64,000 bases of DNA from Onstottus_B arcticum (GCA_038040485.1 JBBPIE010000006.1:203126-267125); one strand, 5' to 3'; positions 42,832 to 51,978 are shown, counted from the first letter of the stretch. A program made the numbers and translations. Notes: generated by a model not told the origin, from the sequence alone.

Positions 42832-44187
42832 GTGGCCAGCACACTAACTGCTCCAACACTCGGCGGTCATCTCCTCCTGGGAAACCTGCGAGCATTGCAG
42901 CGCGAACCGCTGCGCTTTAACCCGCGCGTCACAAGCCAGCTCGGCCACGTTGTTCGCGTGCGGGCCTTCCCCGGCGTTTATCTTTATCTGGTCACGCACC
43001 CGAAAGACGTCGAGCGGGTACTGCAAACAAACCAGCACAACTATCGCAAGCCGGACCTGTTCATCAAACCAGTAAGCATGCTGGCCGGGATGGGCATACT
43101 TACAAGTGAAGGCGACCTTTGGCTTCATCAACGGCGGTTGATGCAGCCCGGATTTCATCGCGCGAAGCTTGCGGCGCTTGCGGGGTTGATGGCTCAATCT
43201 GCGCAATCAGCCGCCGAGCGCTGGAGCGCGCTTGCCAAACAGAACGCCACGATCGACGCAGCCCACGAGATGATGCGGCTGACGCTCAAGATCGTAAGCG
43301 TCGCGCTGTTTTCGACTGACATCAGCGCTGACGCCGACCGCCTTGGCCATGCCGTCCGCGAAACTTTCGAGCACGTGAGCTATCGGATGAACCACGCTTT
43401 CAGTCTGCCCGAAAGCATCCCGACTCGCCGCAACCGCCGTTTCAAACAAGCCAGGCTCCTGCTCGACGAGATGGTTTTCGGTTTGATCAACGAACGCCGG
43501 CGGACGGGCGAAGACAAAGGCGATCTGCTCTCGATGCTGCTGGCCGCGCGTGACGAAGATACAGGCGAAGGAATGAGCGACCTGCAATTGCGAGATGAGG
43601 TGATGACCTTGATACTCGCGGGCCACGAGACGACGGGCGCGGCGCTTTCGTGGACCTGGTACTTGCTGAGTCAGAATCCCGAGGCGCGGAGCAAGCTGCA
43701 AGCTGAACTCGATCAAGTACTGAACGGGCGCGCGCCGGCGCTTGATGATCTGGAACGGCTGCCGTACACGAGGATGGTGTTTGCTGAATCGATGCGGCTC
43801 TATCCACCGGCGTGGGGACTTCCGCGGGAAGCGATCGGCGACGACACCCTCGGCGACTATCACGTTCCCGCGCGTTCGCTGGTGAACCTCAGTCAGTGGG
43901 TGACACACAGGCATCCGGACTTCTGGGAGAAGCCTGACGAATTTGATCCCGAGCGGTTCACTCCCGATCGCTCCGAAGGCCGGCCGCGCTTTGCGTACTT
44001 TCCGTTTGGCGGAGGCGCGCGCCAGTGTATCGGCAACAACTTTGCGCTCATGGAAGCGCAGTTGGCGATTGCGACGCTGGCTCAGCAGTTCACTCTGGAC
44101 CTCGTACCGGGTCACCCGGTTGAGGCCGATCCGACGTTCACGCTTCGGCCGCGTTACGGGTTGATGATGACGATTAAGGATCGCTGA
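42832..44187 (+). CDS. Cytochrome P450
   Basis: A soluble P450 of 451 residues, a heme monooxygenase needing an external electron donor. Motifs in order are the I-helix oxygen-binding AGHETTG at 263-269, the K-helix ESMR at 319-322, PERF at 373-376, and the heme loop FPFGGGARQCIGNNFA with ligand Cys399. The sequence looks nearer to the fatty-acid hydroxylase-like bacterial group than to CYP101 types, judged only from the AGHETT and FGGGARQCIG motifs. GTG at 42832 is used as start; no clear ribosome-binding site is visible. No ferredoxin or reductase gene is adjacent. Confidence 0.95.
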   Translation: MASTLTAPTLGGHLLLGNLRALQREPLRFNPRVTSQLGHVVRVRAFPGVYLYLVTHPKDVERVLQTNQHNYRKPDLFIKPVSMLAGMGILTSEGDLWLHQRRLMQPGFHRAKLAALAGLMAQSAQSAAERWSALAKQNATIDAAHEMMRLTLKIVSVALFSTDISADADRLGHAVRETFEHVSYRMNHAFSLPESIPTRRNRRFKQARLLLDEMVFGLINERRRTGEDKGDLLSMLLAARDEDTGEGMSDLQLRDEVMTLILAGHETTGAALSWTWYLLSQNPEARSKLQAELDQVLNGRAPALDDLERLPYTRMVFAESMRLYPPAWGLPREAIGDDTLGDYHVPARSLVNLSQWVTHRHPDFWEKPDEFDPERFTPDRSEGRPRFAYFPFGGGARQCIGNNFALMEAQLAIATLAQQFTLDLVPGHPVEADPTFTLRPRYGLMMTIKDR

Positions 44188-44193
44188 GCCGAC

Positions 44194-44220
44194 GTAGCAT
44201 AGACTTCAGTCTGTGTCGCG
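44194..44220. repeat. Single arm of repeat family B
   Basis: GTAGCATAGACTTCAGTCTG at 44194-44213, followed by TGTCGCG, matches the left arm of the 15451 repeat. No second arm is found nearby. It can fold as a short AGACT-TC-AGTCT hairpin just after the P450 stop. Confidence 0.75.
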
Positions 44221-44280
44221 CGGGCTTTCCGAAGGCGGAGTCAGTTGAGCACTCGAGACTTTTGATTGGAACAAGAAAAA

Positions 44281-45723
44281 ATGACCGACAAAAACAATGA
44301 CGATCGTTTGGAAACACCCGCGCCCGATGCTGATGCCTACGAGCGCGAGGAAACCACCGACTTGAAAGATGCGACTCCGGATCGCCCAAAAGGCTGGCCG
44401 CTGCACACACGAATCCTGATAGGACTGGTTGTCGGCGTGGGCGCCGGGATTGCGAGCAATGCGGCGTTTGGCGGCGACAATGCTCGGATCGCGTGGGTCG
44501 TCACGAATATCACCGAGCCGATCGGCCAGCTCTTTCTTCGCCTGCTGTTGATGACTGTGATACCGCTGGTCTTCTCATCACTGGTGGTCGGCGTTGCCGG
44601 CATCGGCGACGTGCGCAAGCTCGGGCGCGTGGGTCTGAAGTGCCTGGCCTACACGGTGGTCATTTCAGCGATCTCCGTTGTCATCGGGCTGACGCTGGCA
44701 AACACCGTCCGGCCGGGCAATCGCATTGATCCAACGACGGCCGCCGCGCTTCAGGAGCGTTACGGATCGGACGCCACCAAGCAAGTTGAAGACGCGAAGA
44801 AAGCAGGCCCGTCCGATTCTGCGCTAATGACGGTCGTGAAAACGATCGTGCCGACGAATCCCATCGCCGCCATCGCCGGGGTGAAACGCAATCCGGCGGA
44901 GGGCGACACGCCGAACATGATTCATCTGATGTTCTTCGCGCTGATTCTGGGCATCGCGATTACGATGGTGTCGGCCTCGGTGTCCGCGCCGTTTGTGAGA
45001 GGGCTTGAGGCGCTTTACGAAATCTCGGCGAAGATCATCGATATGATAATGAAGCTCGCGCCCTATGCGGTTGCGTGTTTGCTGTTCAACAACACGGCGC
45101 GGTTCGGATTGGACTTGCTGGGAGCGCTGGCCTGGTTTGTGGTCACGGTGTTGGCCGGATTGGCGATTCATATGTTCGGTGTGTACTCGCTGTCGGTTTA
45201 TTTTCTTTCACGTTTGTCGCCGGTCGATTTTTTCCGCCGCATCAAGACGGTGATGCTGACGGCGTTTTCAACTTCGTCTTCGAACGCAACCTTGCCAACC
45301 GCTTTGCGAGTCTCGGAAGAAAATCTGGGCGTGCCGCGTGAGATAAACAGCTTTGTTTTGACGGTTGGCGCGACCGCGAATCAGAACGGAACCGCGCTTT
45401 ACGAGGGCGTGACGGTATTATTCCTCGCGCAGTTAGCCGGCATTGATCTTACATTGGGTCAGCAGGTAATGGTTGCGTATCTGGCCATCCTCGGTGGGAT
45501 CGGAACCGCGGGAGTGCCGTCGGGCTCGATTCCGTTCATAGTAGTGGTGCTTGTGACGATCGGGGTCAACCCGTCGCTGATCGCGATCATCCTTGGCGTG
45601 GACCGAATACTGGATATGTGCCGTACGACTTTGAACGTGACAGGCGACATCACCGCGGCAACTTACGTCGCGCGCTCGGAAGGCTACGAGCTGTTGAAGT
45701 CACCTCGACGCGCGCCGGTTTGA
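44281..45723 (+). CDS. Dicarboxylate/amino acid:cation symporter (DAACS/SDF family)
   Basis: A 480-residue secondary transporter that carries C4-dicarboxylates or acidic amino acids with Na+ or H+. The charged N-terminus (about 1-40) precedes eight membrane helices and two re-entrant loops. Family motifs are SSSNATLPTAL (first loop serine-rich motif), NQNGTALYEGVTVLFLAQ, GTAGVPSGSIPFIVVVL (second loop), and DRILDMCRTTLNVTGD with the substrate-binding Asp, Arg and Asn. An unusually long extracellular loop occurs near 150-200. ATG 44281 is chosen; TTG 44266 is possible. The substrate cannot be fixed: the Arg in DMCRT suggests an acidic substrate. Confidence 0.93.
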   Translation: MTDKNNDDRLETPAPDADAYEREETTDLKDATPDRPKGWPLHTRILIGLVVGVGAGIASNAAFGGDNARIAWVVTNITEPIGQLFLRLLLMTVIPLVFSSLVVGVAGIGDVRKLGRVGLKCLAYTVVISAISVVIGLTLANTVRPGNRIDPTTAAALQERYGSDATKQVEDAKKAGPSDSALMTVVKTIVPTNPIAAIAGVKRNPAEGDTPNMIHLMFFALILGIAITMVSASVSAPFVRGLEALYEISAKIIDMIMKLAPYAVACLLFNNTARFGLDLLGALAWFVVTVLAGLAIHMFGVYSLSVYFLSRLSPVDFFRRIKTVMLTAFSTSSSNATLPTALRVSEENLGVPREINSFVLTVGATANQNGTALYEGVTVLFLAQLAGIDLTLGQQVMVAYLAILGGIGTAGVPSGSIPFIVVVLVTIGVNPSLIAIILGVDRILDMCRTTLNVTGDITAATYVARSEGYELLKSPRRAPV

Positions 45724-45734
45724 GGTTGCGTTCT

Positions 45735-45826
45735 TGTACGGGCGGCTCTCAGTGGCCGCCCCTCGTTCTGATTTCGGGTTACATCCAAAGTTAATCGAGG
45801 GGCGGCCCCGGAGGGCCGCCCGTACA
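45735..45826. repeat. Inverted repeat, family C (GGGCGGCC type, copy 1)
   Basis: The left arm 45735-45765 starts TGTACGGGCGGCTCTCAGTG. The right arm 45796-45826 ends GGAGGGCCGCCCGTACA. The arms are nearly perfect reverse complements. The site lies between the convergent symporter and lipoprotein genes. A second copy is at 49682-49773. Confidence 0.88.
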
Positions 45827-45850
45827 GGCTGGCAGTTCACTCGATACACT

Positions 45851-46210
45851 TCACTTGCGCCTTTCGGCCGAGCGGCGGCGCGTCTCGCGCATCCCGTTGC
45901 CGTAGCTGCGGCCGGCCCAGGTGACGCCGGGAATGACCTTGCCGGTCACCGCGACATAAGTGTCCTTGGTCGGAACTCCATACTTCTCTGTGGCGACCCA
46001 AATCGTGCCGGTTCCGTCATCGATCTCGTAGACGCCCGCGCCAACCGCGCCGTAGGATCGAACAACTTTTCCACCAACCGTCACTTCTTTGTCGTAGTAT
46101 CGTCCGGGGTCTCGCGAAACGTCCCCGATCTTGATGCGCTCAGGACAGCCGGTCAGCGCCAGCGACAACAGAGCAATGGATACTCCCAGAACCATGCTGG
46201 ATCTTTTCAT
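45851..46210 (-). CDS. OB-fold lipoprotein
   Basis: A 119-residue lipoprotein with lipobox LALTGC (Cys22). The mature part carries a small OB-fold pattern: RDPGRYYDKEVTVGGKVVRS, then GVYEIDDGTGTIWVATEKYG and VAVTGKVIPGV, as in periplasmic nucleic-acid-binding-like or YgiW-like barrels. The C-terminus is basic. GGAGG lies 9 bases before the ATG. Function unknown. Confidence 0.8.
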   Translation of the reverse strand: MKRSSMVLGVSIALLSLALTGCPERIKIGDVSRDPGRYYDKEVTVGGKVVRSYGAVGAGVYEIDDGTGTIWVATEKYGVPTKDTYVAVTGKVIPGVTWAGRSYGNGMRETRRRSAERRK

Positions 46211-46342
46211 CTTTTATGTCCTCCGAAAGGATTGAACAGGTTGGCAGGGCCTTTGTTGACGTGGCCGCACGAACCAAACCAGCCGAGCGCCCGGCCCCAC
46301 CATTGTCTTTGAGTCCCGAAAGCGCGTAAAGGATGCCAGAGG

Positions 46343-46431
46343 AAGTCAGTAGACCGTAGTCAGTAGTCCGTAGTTTGTGGTCGGTACCTTGGATTCAGAC
46401 TACGGACTACTGACTACGGACTACTGACTCC
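46343..46431. repeat. Heptamer tandem repeat with inverted partner (GTAGTCA/GTAGTCC type)
   Basis: The left block 46343-46381 has about five units of GTAGTCA/GTAGTCC and the right block 46396-46431 the inverse (GGACTAC/TGACTAC). The right block runs into the end of the GT39-like gene and supplies its last two codons and stop (TAG at 46421-46423). Confidence 0.9.
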
Positions 46432-48475
46432 TCAAAGCAACGAGCATTCGGCTCACGCCGTCTTTGACCAACGCGCCGGCAACGTACAACGTCGCCGCTC
46501 CGAGCACGAACAGGAAATAGTGGATCGCCAGGATGTAGCGGTACTCCGTGTGAAATGCGGACTGCACCGCGAGGTAGTAGGCAGGAACGATCAGCAGTAA
46601 CAGCAACTCGCGCTGGCGGCCTGCAAGTGCCAGCAGAAGAATTCCCGCAGCAATAAGCGGGAGCAACCGAGACGTGGTGTAAACGTTGCGCTGAACTCCA
46701 CGCACCAGCAAACGCGCCCCGCGAGTCCACCTGTGCGGAGTCGGACCTAGCCCGAACAACTCGGCACCGGCAATTTCCACCGAGGGCCGTGCTGCCGCCT
46801 CGCCGTTGTTGGAAATGATCAGACGTACGTCGCTGCGATGACCGCTCGCAAAAGGCATTTGCAGGATCAGCGTTTCGCGCCCGGCGGCGGCGCCTTCAAT
46901 CTGAGCGGCGTCAGTCACGGGATCCGGTGGACCGTTGCGGCGCGCGACCTTTCGGGCCTTCTTCTTTGTCTTATCATTGGGCTTTTCCATCACGTCCGAC
47001 ACCAGCATGATTCGGCGATCCGCACTGGTGACCTTTGCGGCGACAGGCTGCTGCTCGACTCTGACCTCCAGCCTCAACAGGTAATCGGTATTCTTTTCAA
47101 CTGGAATCGGCTCGGATGCGAATTGGTCGCCGAAAGTCGAATCATCTCCGGTCACGAGAAGAGTCTGCCCATTCCCAGCAAGTACTACGCTTGCGGCTGG
47201 TGACACAACACTTCCCCGCGACAGCAACTCTGCCGGAGAGCTTGTCCACACAGGCTGACTCGTCTCCGAGACTGAAAGCGCGTGGCCAAAGCTCGGCTCC
47301 GCGGAGACATTGGGCGCGTGGGCGATATCCGCGTTGCGGCCAAGCATCATCGAGTCGTTGTACCGAAGCATGGAAAAGGCCCGCTTCATCATCACGCCGC
47401 CAAACCAACCGGGGTGCGAGCGAATGACCGACAATCCGCGCGAGAACCGCGCGCGATCACGCTCGACGCCATCAGGTACCCAGATGCTCCTCGCGTAGTC
47501 GGGGCGGTCATGCCAAGCCGCATCCTTATGTTTCACGTCTCCGTCGTTGATCGGCATTCCGAATCTGCCGTCGTCGTCGTAGTCTGCGATGCCCTCCGCC
47601 AAAGTGATTCCCGCGCCGAGAGACAGCGGAATGAATCGGTGATAAGCAGTCCAGTTGCGCAAAGTCACCGGCGCGATGCTCACAATCATCGCCGCCACAA
47701 GCGCGCCTGCGCATTTCAGTCGTTTACCTCGTTCGACCAATCCGAAAACCGCGACGGCAAGAACCGGCGCGAGCAGCAAGCCGTTTGAACGAAGCCAGCA
47801 CGAAACGCCGATCAGCGCTCCAGCCGCGATCATCGTCCAGATCCGAGGCCGCTTGATGCCGCGCGCGATCAGATAAACAGCCGCCGCCAAAGGCAAGACG
47901 GCGAGCGTCTCAGGCGTCAGCCACAACGAGTAAAGCGCCAAATGCGGCGATAGCGCGACCAGCATTCCAGCAATCGTCGCGAGCACCCGGGGAAACCACA
48001 GCGCCGCGAGCAAGAAAATCAGCACAGCCGTGAGGGCATCGACAGTGAGTTGCAGCCATCGCAACCGCGTGTGCGACGCGGCGGGGTCGCCGTCGCGTTG
48101 AACGACCGCCAGCAGCATCGAGTAGCCCGGCGGATGAATTATCATTCGCGAGTCCTGCGCATCGGGCGGCTGCGCGGGAAAGAGAACGCCGCCTTCCTGC
48201 CGTATCCGATTCACTTCAAGCTCGTACGGCTTGATGAGGTTGGTGATCATCGCACCGCCCTCGTTCCACTGCATGTCCGCATTGAGGTCTTGCCAGACCA
48301 GTAGTCTCACACCCAGCGCCGCGCAAAAGATCAGCGCGGTGCAAGCTAAGAGATTAACTGTGCGGGACTGGTGTATGGAGCCGGCGGGCGAAGGTAGGTC
48401 GTGCGCGCGAGGCGCCGCCAATTTCTCGCGCGACCAACTGCGTACGTGATTCCAGATTGACTTGGCGCTCGACAC
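46421..48475 (-). CDS. GT39/ArnT-like polytopic membrane glycosyltransferase
   Basis: A 684-residue membrane protein. After a soluble N-terminus (1-38) come about ten hydrophobic helices up to residue 300, with RLLVWQDLNADMQWNEGGAM after helix 1, where GT39-type enzymes have catalytic acidic residues, and HPPGYSMLLAVV after it. A large soluble domain (about 320-570), beta-rich in its second half (FASEPIPVEKNTDYLLRLEV), is followed by a last group of helices. This is the layout of lipid-linked sugar transferases that act on the outer face of the membrane. Acceptor and sugar are unknown. The stop codon comes from a heptamer repeat, so the C-terminus may have been altered. Confidence 0.8.
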   Translation of the reverse strand: MSSAKSIWNHVRSWSREKLAAPRAHDLPSPAGSIHQSRTVNLLACTALIFCAALGVRLLVWQDLNADMQWNEGGAMITNLIKPYELEVNRIRQEGGVLFPAQPPDAQDSRMIIHPPGYSMLLAVVQRDGDPAASHTRLRWLQLTVDALTAVLIFLLAALWFPRVLATIAGMLVALSPHLALYSLWLTPETLAVLPLAAAVYLIARGIKRPRIWTMIAAGALIGVSCWLRSNGLLLAPVLAVAVFGLVERGKRLKCAGALVAAMIVSIAPVTLRNWTAYHRFIPLSLGAGITLAEGIADYDDDGRFGMPINDGDVKHKDAAWHDRPDYARSIWVPDGVERDRARFSRGLSVIRSHPGWFGGVMMKRAFSMLRYNDSMMLGRNADIAHAPNVSAEPSFGHALSVSETSQPVWTSSPAELLSRGSVVSPAASVVLAGNGQTLLVTGDDSTFGDQFASEPIPVEKNTDYLLRLEVRVEQQPVAAKVTSADRRIMLVSDVMEKPNDKTKKKARKVARRNGPPDPVTDAAQIEGAAAGRETLILQMPFASGHRSDVRLIISNNGEAAARPSVEIAGAELFGLGPTPHRWTRGARLLVRGVQRNVYTTSRLLPLIAAGILLLALAGRQRELLLLLIVPAYYLAVQSAFHTEYRYILAIHYFLFVLGAATLYVAGALVKDGVSRMLVALRSQ

Positions 48476-48523
48476 TCGACGGCTACACTAAGCGATGCCC
48501 CGCCGCATTATCAAGCTGAGCCT

Positions 48524-49648
48524 CTAGGAGGGAAGCGCGTCGATCAACCTATCGACTTCGTCGCGAGTGTTGTAGAAGTGAGGGGCGATTCTCAACCGCT
48601 TTACCCGCGGGGCGGTGATGATGTTCTTCGCCCGGAGCACTCGGGACAAATTGGCCGCCGAATGCTTCTCGTGCGTGCAAGTCACGACAGCAGACGTCTC
48701 GCCAGGATTCTGTGAGCCGGCGACTTGATAGCCTTTTCCGGCCAGCCGTTCCGCAAGGTAGCTGCTCAAACCGAGGACGTACTCTTCGATTCGTTCTGGA
48801 CCGACTTCGAGGAATAGGTCGATTGCCGCGCCTAGTCCGTAGACCCCGACCGTGTTCAACGAGCCGCACTCGAACCTCAACGCGCCCTCGCGGTACGCCA
48901 GATCGTAGTCCAAATACCGCTCGTAGTCCTTCACCGAGGTCCAGCCAACCACCGTTGGTTTTACTCGATCGATCACCCGGTCCGAGACATAAAGCAGCGC
49001 CGCGCCTTCCGGGCCGAGCAGATACTTGTGCGCATCGGCCGCAAACGCATCGACGTAGTCCCGCTCTACATCCAGCTTCAAGGCGCCGAGTCCCTGAATC
49101 GCATCGACCATGAAGAAGATGCCGCGTTCCCGGCAGAACTTGCCGATGCGTGCCAGGTCCGAACGAAAGCCGCTTCCGAATTGGACCCAGCTAATCGTGA
49201 CCACACGCGTGCGATCGTCGACCAGCGAGAGAAGCTCGCCGGCGTCAATGCGTCCATCGCGTTCGGGAGCGAGCTTCAGCTTCAAGCCGCGCTCCTCGCC
49301 CAGCCGCATCCACGGATAAATGTTCGAGGGGAACTCGACGTCGCAGGTGACTACGTTATCGCCCTCGCGCAGATCGAGTCCGTTTGCGACCGTCGAGATC
49401 CCGTCAGAAGTGTTTCGGACGAATGCGATCTCGCGAGGGCGCGCGTTCACAAGCTTCGCTGCCGAGCTTCGAACTTCGTCGTAGGTGCGATACCAGTCTT
49501 CGTAGTGAGCCGTTCCGTGGCGCATCACGTCATCGGCCAGGTTTGCCATCGCGTCGCGCACTCGCGTCGATAAGGGCGAGACCGCCGCGTGGTTCATATA
49601 GATGTAGTTTTCGGTGATCGGGAAAAGAGAGCGAATCGTTTCGTTCAT
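48524..49648 (-). CDS. Class V aminotransferase-fold PLP enzyme
   Basis: A 374-residue PLP enzyme of the class V fold. Cofactor contacts are VRNTSDGISTVANGL (77-91), Asp182 in FFMVDAIQGLG and the Schiff-base Lys208 in AADAHKYLLGPEG. The start YMNHAAVSPLSTRVRDAM and the GSLNTVGVYGLGAAIDLFLE segment are typical of the cysteine desulfurase/isopenicillin-N-epimerase-like group. The Cys loop of true SufS is not seen, so a desulfurase role is unlikely. The reaction is not known. It is transcribed in the same direction as the asparaginase gene upstream but separated from it by repeat C. Confidence 0.88.
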   Translation of the reverse strand: MNETIRSLFPITENYIYMNHAAVSPLSTRVRDAMANLADDVMRHGTAHYEDWYRTYDEVRSSAAKLVNARPREIAFVRNTSDGISTVANGLDLREGDNVVTCDVEFPSNIYPWMRLGEERGLKLKLAPERDGRIDAGELLSLVDDRTRVVTISWVQFGSGFRSDLARIGKFCRERGIFFMVDAIQGLGALKLDVERDYVDAFAADAHKYLLGPEGAALLYVSDRVIDRVKPTVVGWTSVKDYERYLDYDLAYREGALRFECGSLNTVGVYGLGAAIDLFLEVGPERIEEYVLGLSSYLAERLAGKGYQVAGSQNPGETSAVVTCTHEKHSAANLSRVLRAKNIITAPRVKRLRIAPHFYNTRDEVDRLIDALPS

Positions 49649-49681
49649 AACAGTCGAACACCCGAGTGGAAGATCGGACTC

Positions 49682-49773
49682 CTGTACGGGCGGTCCTCCG
49701 TGGCCGCCTCTCGATGCGCCGTCTAAGTGGATTGCCGCTAAGAGAGGCGGCCACGGAGGGCCGCCCTTACAAG
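49682..49773. repeat. Inverted repeat, family C (copy 2)
   Basis: The left arm 49682-49712 (CTGTACGGGCGGTCCTCCGT and on) pairs with 49742-49773 (GAGAGGCGGCCACGGAGGGC and on). It ends directly at the stop codon of the asparaginase gene and may act as its terminator. Same family as 45735-45826. Confidence 0.88.
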
Positions 49774-50808
49774 CTAGTGAGAACCGAGATCGAACACCGC
49801 ACGCGCCTCGCCAACGATGAGGCCGCGACGGTTCTCGAACGACGGCCGATGATAGGCTGCGAGTTCGGCCTGCTCAGACTCGCTCAACACGCCAAGTTGT
49901 GCGAGCGTCTCGACGACGGCAGGTCCCAGCCCTCGTTGAGAGCCGTCTTCAATCTTGAGTGCAATGCCGAGACCTCGCGGGTAGCGTTCGCAGGGAAGAA
50001 CGCCGATGCCGTAGACGGCTTCAGCGCCTATCTTGCAAACAAGCTTACCTCGCCCGGCTCGCAACAGATCGGAATCGAATCGCTTTGTGCCGCCGACCAT
50101 TTCCGGATGTGCAATCATCGCCCGAACGATTCGAGTTGAAGCCCCCGAGATCTCCGGGCCGAGCAACACACTGTCCGGATTGACCAGTCTCGCAAACGCC
50201 AGCGCCAGCGATCGAAGCGGCACTCCGAACGTCGGCGCGCTACAGCCGTCGATCGCAGTGGGGAGATCGCCTTCGAGACTGGCTATTCGAGTCAGCACTG
50301 ATGCGATCTCGCGTTGCACCGGATGCTCGGGTTTGTAGTAGTCATCGAGTTCGAGACCGCGATACACGGCAGTCAAAAGCATTCCAGTGTGTTTTCCTGA
50401 GCAGTTGTTGTGAAGCTGAGTGAATGGCTGGCCTTCGTTCTCGAGCTGACGGACGGCTGCGCCGTTGAACGGCGGGTGCGCGCCGCAACGCAGCGCCGAT
50501 TCGTCCAGCCCTGCGCGCGCAAGCATTCCGGCAACGCGTTCGACATGAAAAGGTTCGCCTTCATGCGACGCGCAGGTCAGCGCCAGTTCTCGCTCGCTAA
50601 TGCCGAAATGATCGGCGGCTCCGGTTGTGATGAACGGGATCGCCTGAAAGGGCTTGATCGTCGAGCGCGTCGAGGTCAGGAAACCGCTATCGCCGAGCCG
50701 AAATGCGACGGTCCCGTCCGGCTCGACGGCGACGATTGCGCCGCAGTGGCGGGATTCGACTATCGCGCCTCGCCTGACCTCTACCAATATCGGTAGCTCT
50801 TCGCTCAT
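49774..50808 (-). CDS. Asparaginase of the Rhizobium/Asparaginase_II type
   Basis: The 344-residue enzyme hydrolyses L-asparagine to aspartate and ammonia. It belongs to the family unrelated to E. coli AnsA/AnsB. Conserved segments are FLTSTRSTIKPFQAIPFI near 43-60, ALTCASHEGEPFH near 76, LHNNCSGKHTGML near 132, and IDGCSAPTFGVPL near 187. These include the catalytic Ser-Lys and the metal-binding Cys/Asp region of this fold. The length is normal and the start ATG 50808 fits. The nearby class V enzyme may or may not be related in function. Confidence 0.93.
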   Translation of the reverse strand: MSEELPILVEVRRGAIVESRHCGAIVAVEPDGTVAFRLGDSGFLTSTRSTIKPFQAIPFITTGAADHFGISERELALTCASHEGEPFHVERVAGMLARAGLDESALRCGAHPPFNGAAVRQLENEGQPFTQLHNNCSGKHTGMLLTAVYRGLELDDYYKPEHPVQREIASVLTRIASLEGDLPTAIDGCSAPTFGVPLRSLALAFARLVNPDSVLLGPEISGASTRIVRAMIAHPEMVGGTKRFDSDLLRAGRGKLVCKIGAEAVYGIGVLPCERYPRGLGIALKIEDGSQRGLGPAVVETLAQLGVLSESEQAELAAYHRPSFENRRGLIVGEARAVFDLGSH

Positions 50809-50934
50809 CTATCACGCTCTTGGAGGAAGAGTTAATCTACAGGAGCGAATCCCAAACGACAATTCGGAGCTGACACAGTTGAGTCGAGTGGCAGGTACTC
50901 GGGAGTCGGCGCCGTTTAGCTGAGCGATGCCCGG

Positions 50935-51258
50935 TTAGGACGCGCAGATCAGATCCGCGATCGGCCGATACTTTCGTTCGCTGAAGCCTTCGACGACGAT
51001 GACCTCTTCGGGGCGCCGGAACGGACCGTTCTGCTCGCGGTACTCGATGATCTTGCGAGCCATCACTTCACCGATTCCTGGCAGCCGTTCTAGCTCCTTC
51101 GCGGTGGCAGTGTTCAAGTTGACGCACTGCCTCCGAGAGAACGGCTCGTTTGCCTGGACTGTGGAAGGCGCTGCGGCGGGGTCGGTGGTTTCAACACTCC
51201 TACCTCTTCCGCAAGAAATGAGCGCGAGGAGCAGGATTGGGAGTGCGAACAAACGCAT
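50935..51258 (-). CDS. ComEA-like helix-hairpin-helix lipoprotein
   Basis: A 107-residue protein with a lipobox (LLALISC, Cys16) and a short Pro/Ala linker. Its helix-hairpin-helix DNA-binding domain reads VNLNTATAKELERLPGIGEV, continuing MARKIIEYREQNGPFRRPEE. This is the ComEA pattern used in DNA uptake, but here attached to a membrane by lipid rather than a helix. No other competence gene is adjacent. The frame is open upstream to 51435; ATG 51258 starts a clear lipoprotein signal, so it is preferred. Confidence 0.85.
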   Translation of the reverse strand: MRLFALPILLLALISCGRGRSVETTDPAAAPSTVQANEPFSRRQCVNLNTATAKELERLPGIGEVMARKIIEYREQNGPFRRPEEVIVVEGFSERKYRPIADLICAS

Positions 51259-51296
51259 TCGAATCGAATACAGATCAGCGATTCCGCGGAAGAGCC

Positions 51297-51905
51297 TCAC
51301 GAAGGCTCGCGAAGGTTCGGCGGTGGCGCTACTGGGAACGTGACGCCTTCGTAAACCGAAGTCAACTCCAGCACGCAATCGACTGATGAAAGGTGAACAC
51401 TTGCCGAAAGGTCGTTGGTTTCGGAGTAGCTCCACGAGTCGTCCTCGTTCTTCGCATAGTGAGTGATGTGGGCCCGATGCTGAGCGACCAGCAAGTATTC
51501 TTGCAGGCTCGGGATGGACTTGTAGTGCGTGAACTTGTCTCCTCGATCGTAGGCTTCGGTCGAGTCTGACAACACTTCAATGTTCAGCCCCGGGTTCGTC
51601 AACACGTCAACGCCGCCGATCTTCTCGAATACCGGTTGGCCGCAAACAGCCGATACATCAGCGTATCGGTACGGCGGTAGGGTCGGCACTTTGATCCGCA
51701 TGTCGGCACTAAAGACGCGGCATGGGCGCCCGCGCAGCTTGTTGCTCAGTGATGTGATTAGATTTGTCTCGATGTGATCGTGTTGCTCGCTCACACCGCT
51801 CATGCTGAAGACTTCGCCGTTCCAATACTCGAAGCGCTCATTAGTAGAGAGCTCAAGATCAAAGTATTCTTCGAGCGTGTATTTGCGCTTTGGATGTGCG
51901 GTCAT
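51297..51905 (-). CDS. Uma2 family (DUF820) endonuclease-like protein, second copy
   Basis: The 202-residue protein begins MTAHPKRKYTLEEYFDLELS and has the family motifs RYADVSAVCGQP (active-site Asp), NPGLNIEVLSDST (Glu) and YDRGDKFTHYKS. It is clearly related to the 14672-15289 protein by motif order but distant in sequence. Function unknown. It lies 38 bases upstream of the ComEA-like gene and 73 bases downstream of the Schlafen-type gene on the same strand. Confidence 0.9.
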   Translation of the reverse strand: MTAHPKRKYTLEEYFDLELSTNERFEYWNGEVFSMSGVSEQHDHIETNLITSLSNKLRGRPCRVFSADMRIKVPTLPPYRYADVSAVCGQPVFEKIGGVDVLTNPGLNIEVLSDSTEAYDRGDKFTHYKSIPSLQEYLLVAQHRAHITHYAKNEDDSWSYSETNDLSASVHLSSVDCVLELTSVYEGVTFPVAPPPNLREPS

Positions 51906-51978
51906 TTAGTTCAGACTCCCGCGAACGCCGTTGCCTCGGCCGAGCCAATGCGATGTTAAACGAATCTCAATGCTCGAA

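Noticed and set aside
43207..44115. Minus-strand frame of 302 codons opposite the P450
   Set aside because: The plus strand has all P450 motifs in order, so this is a shadow.
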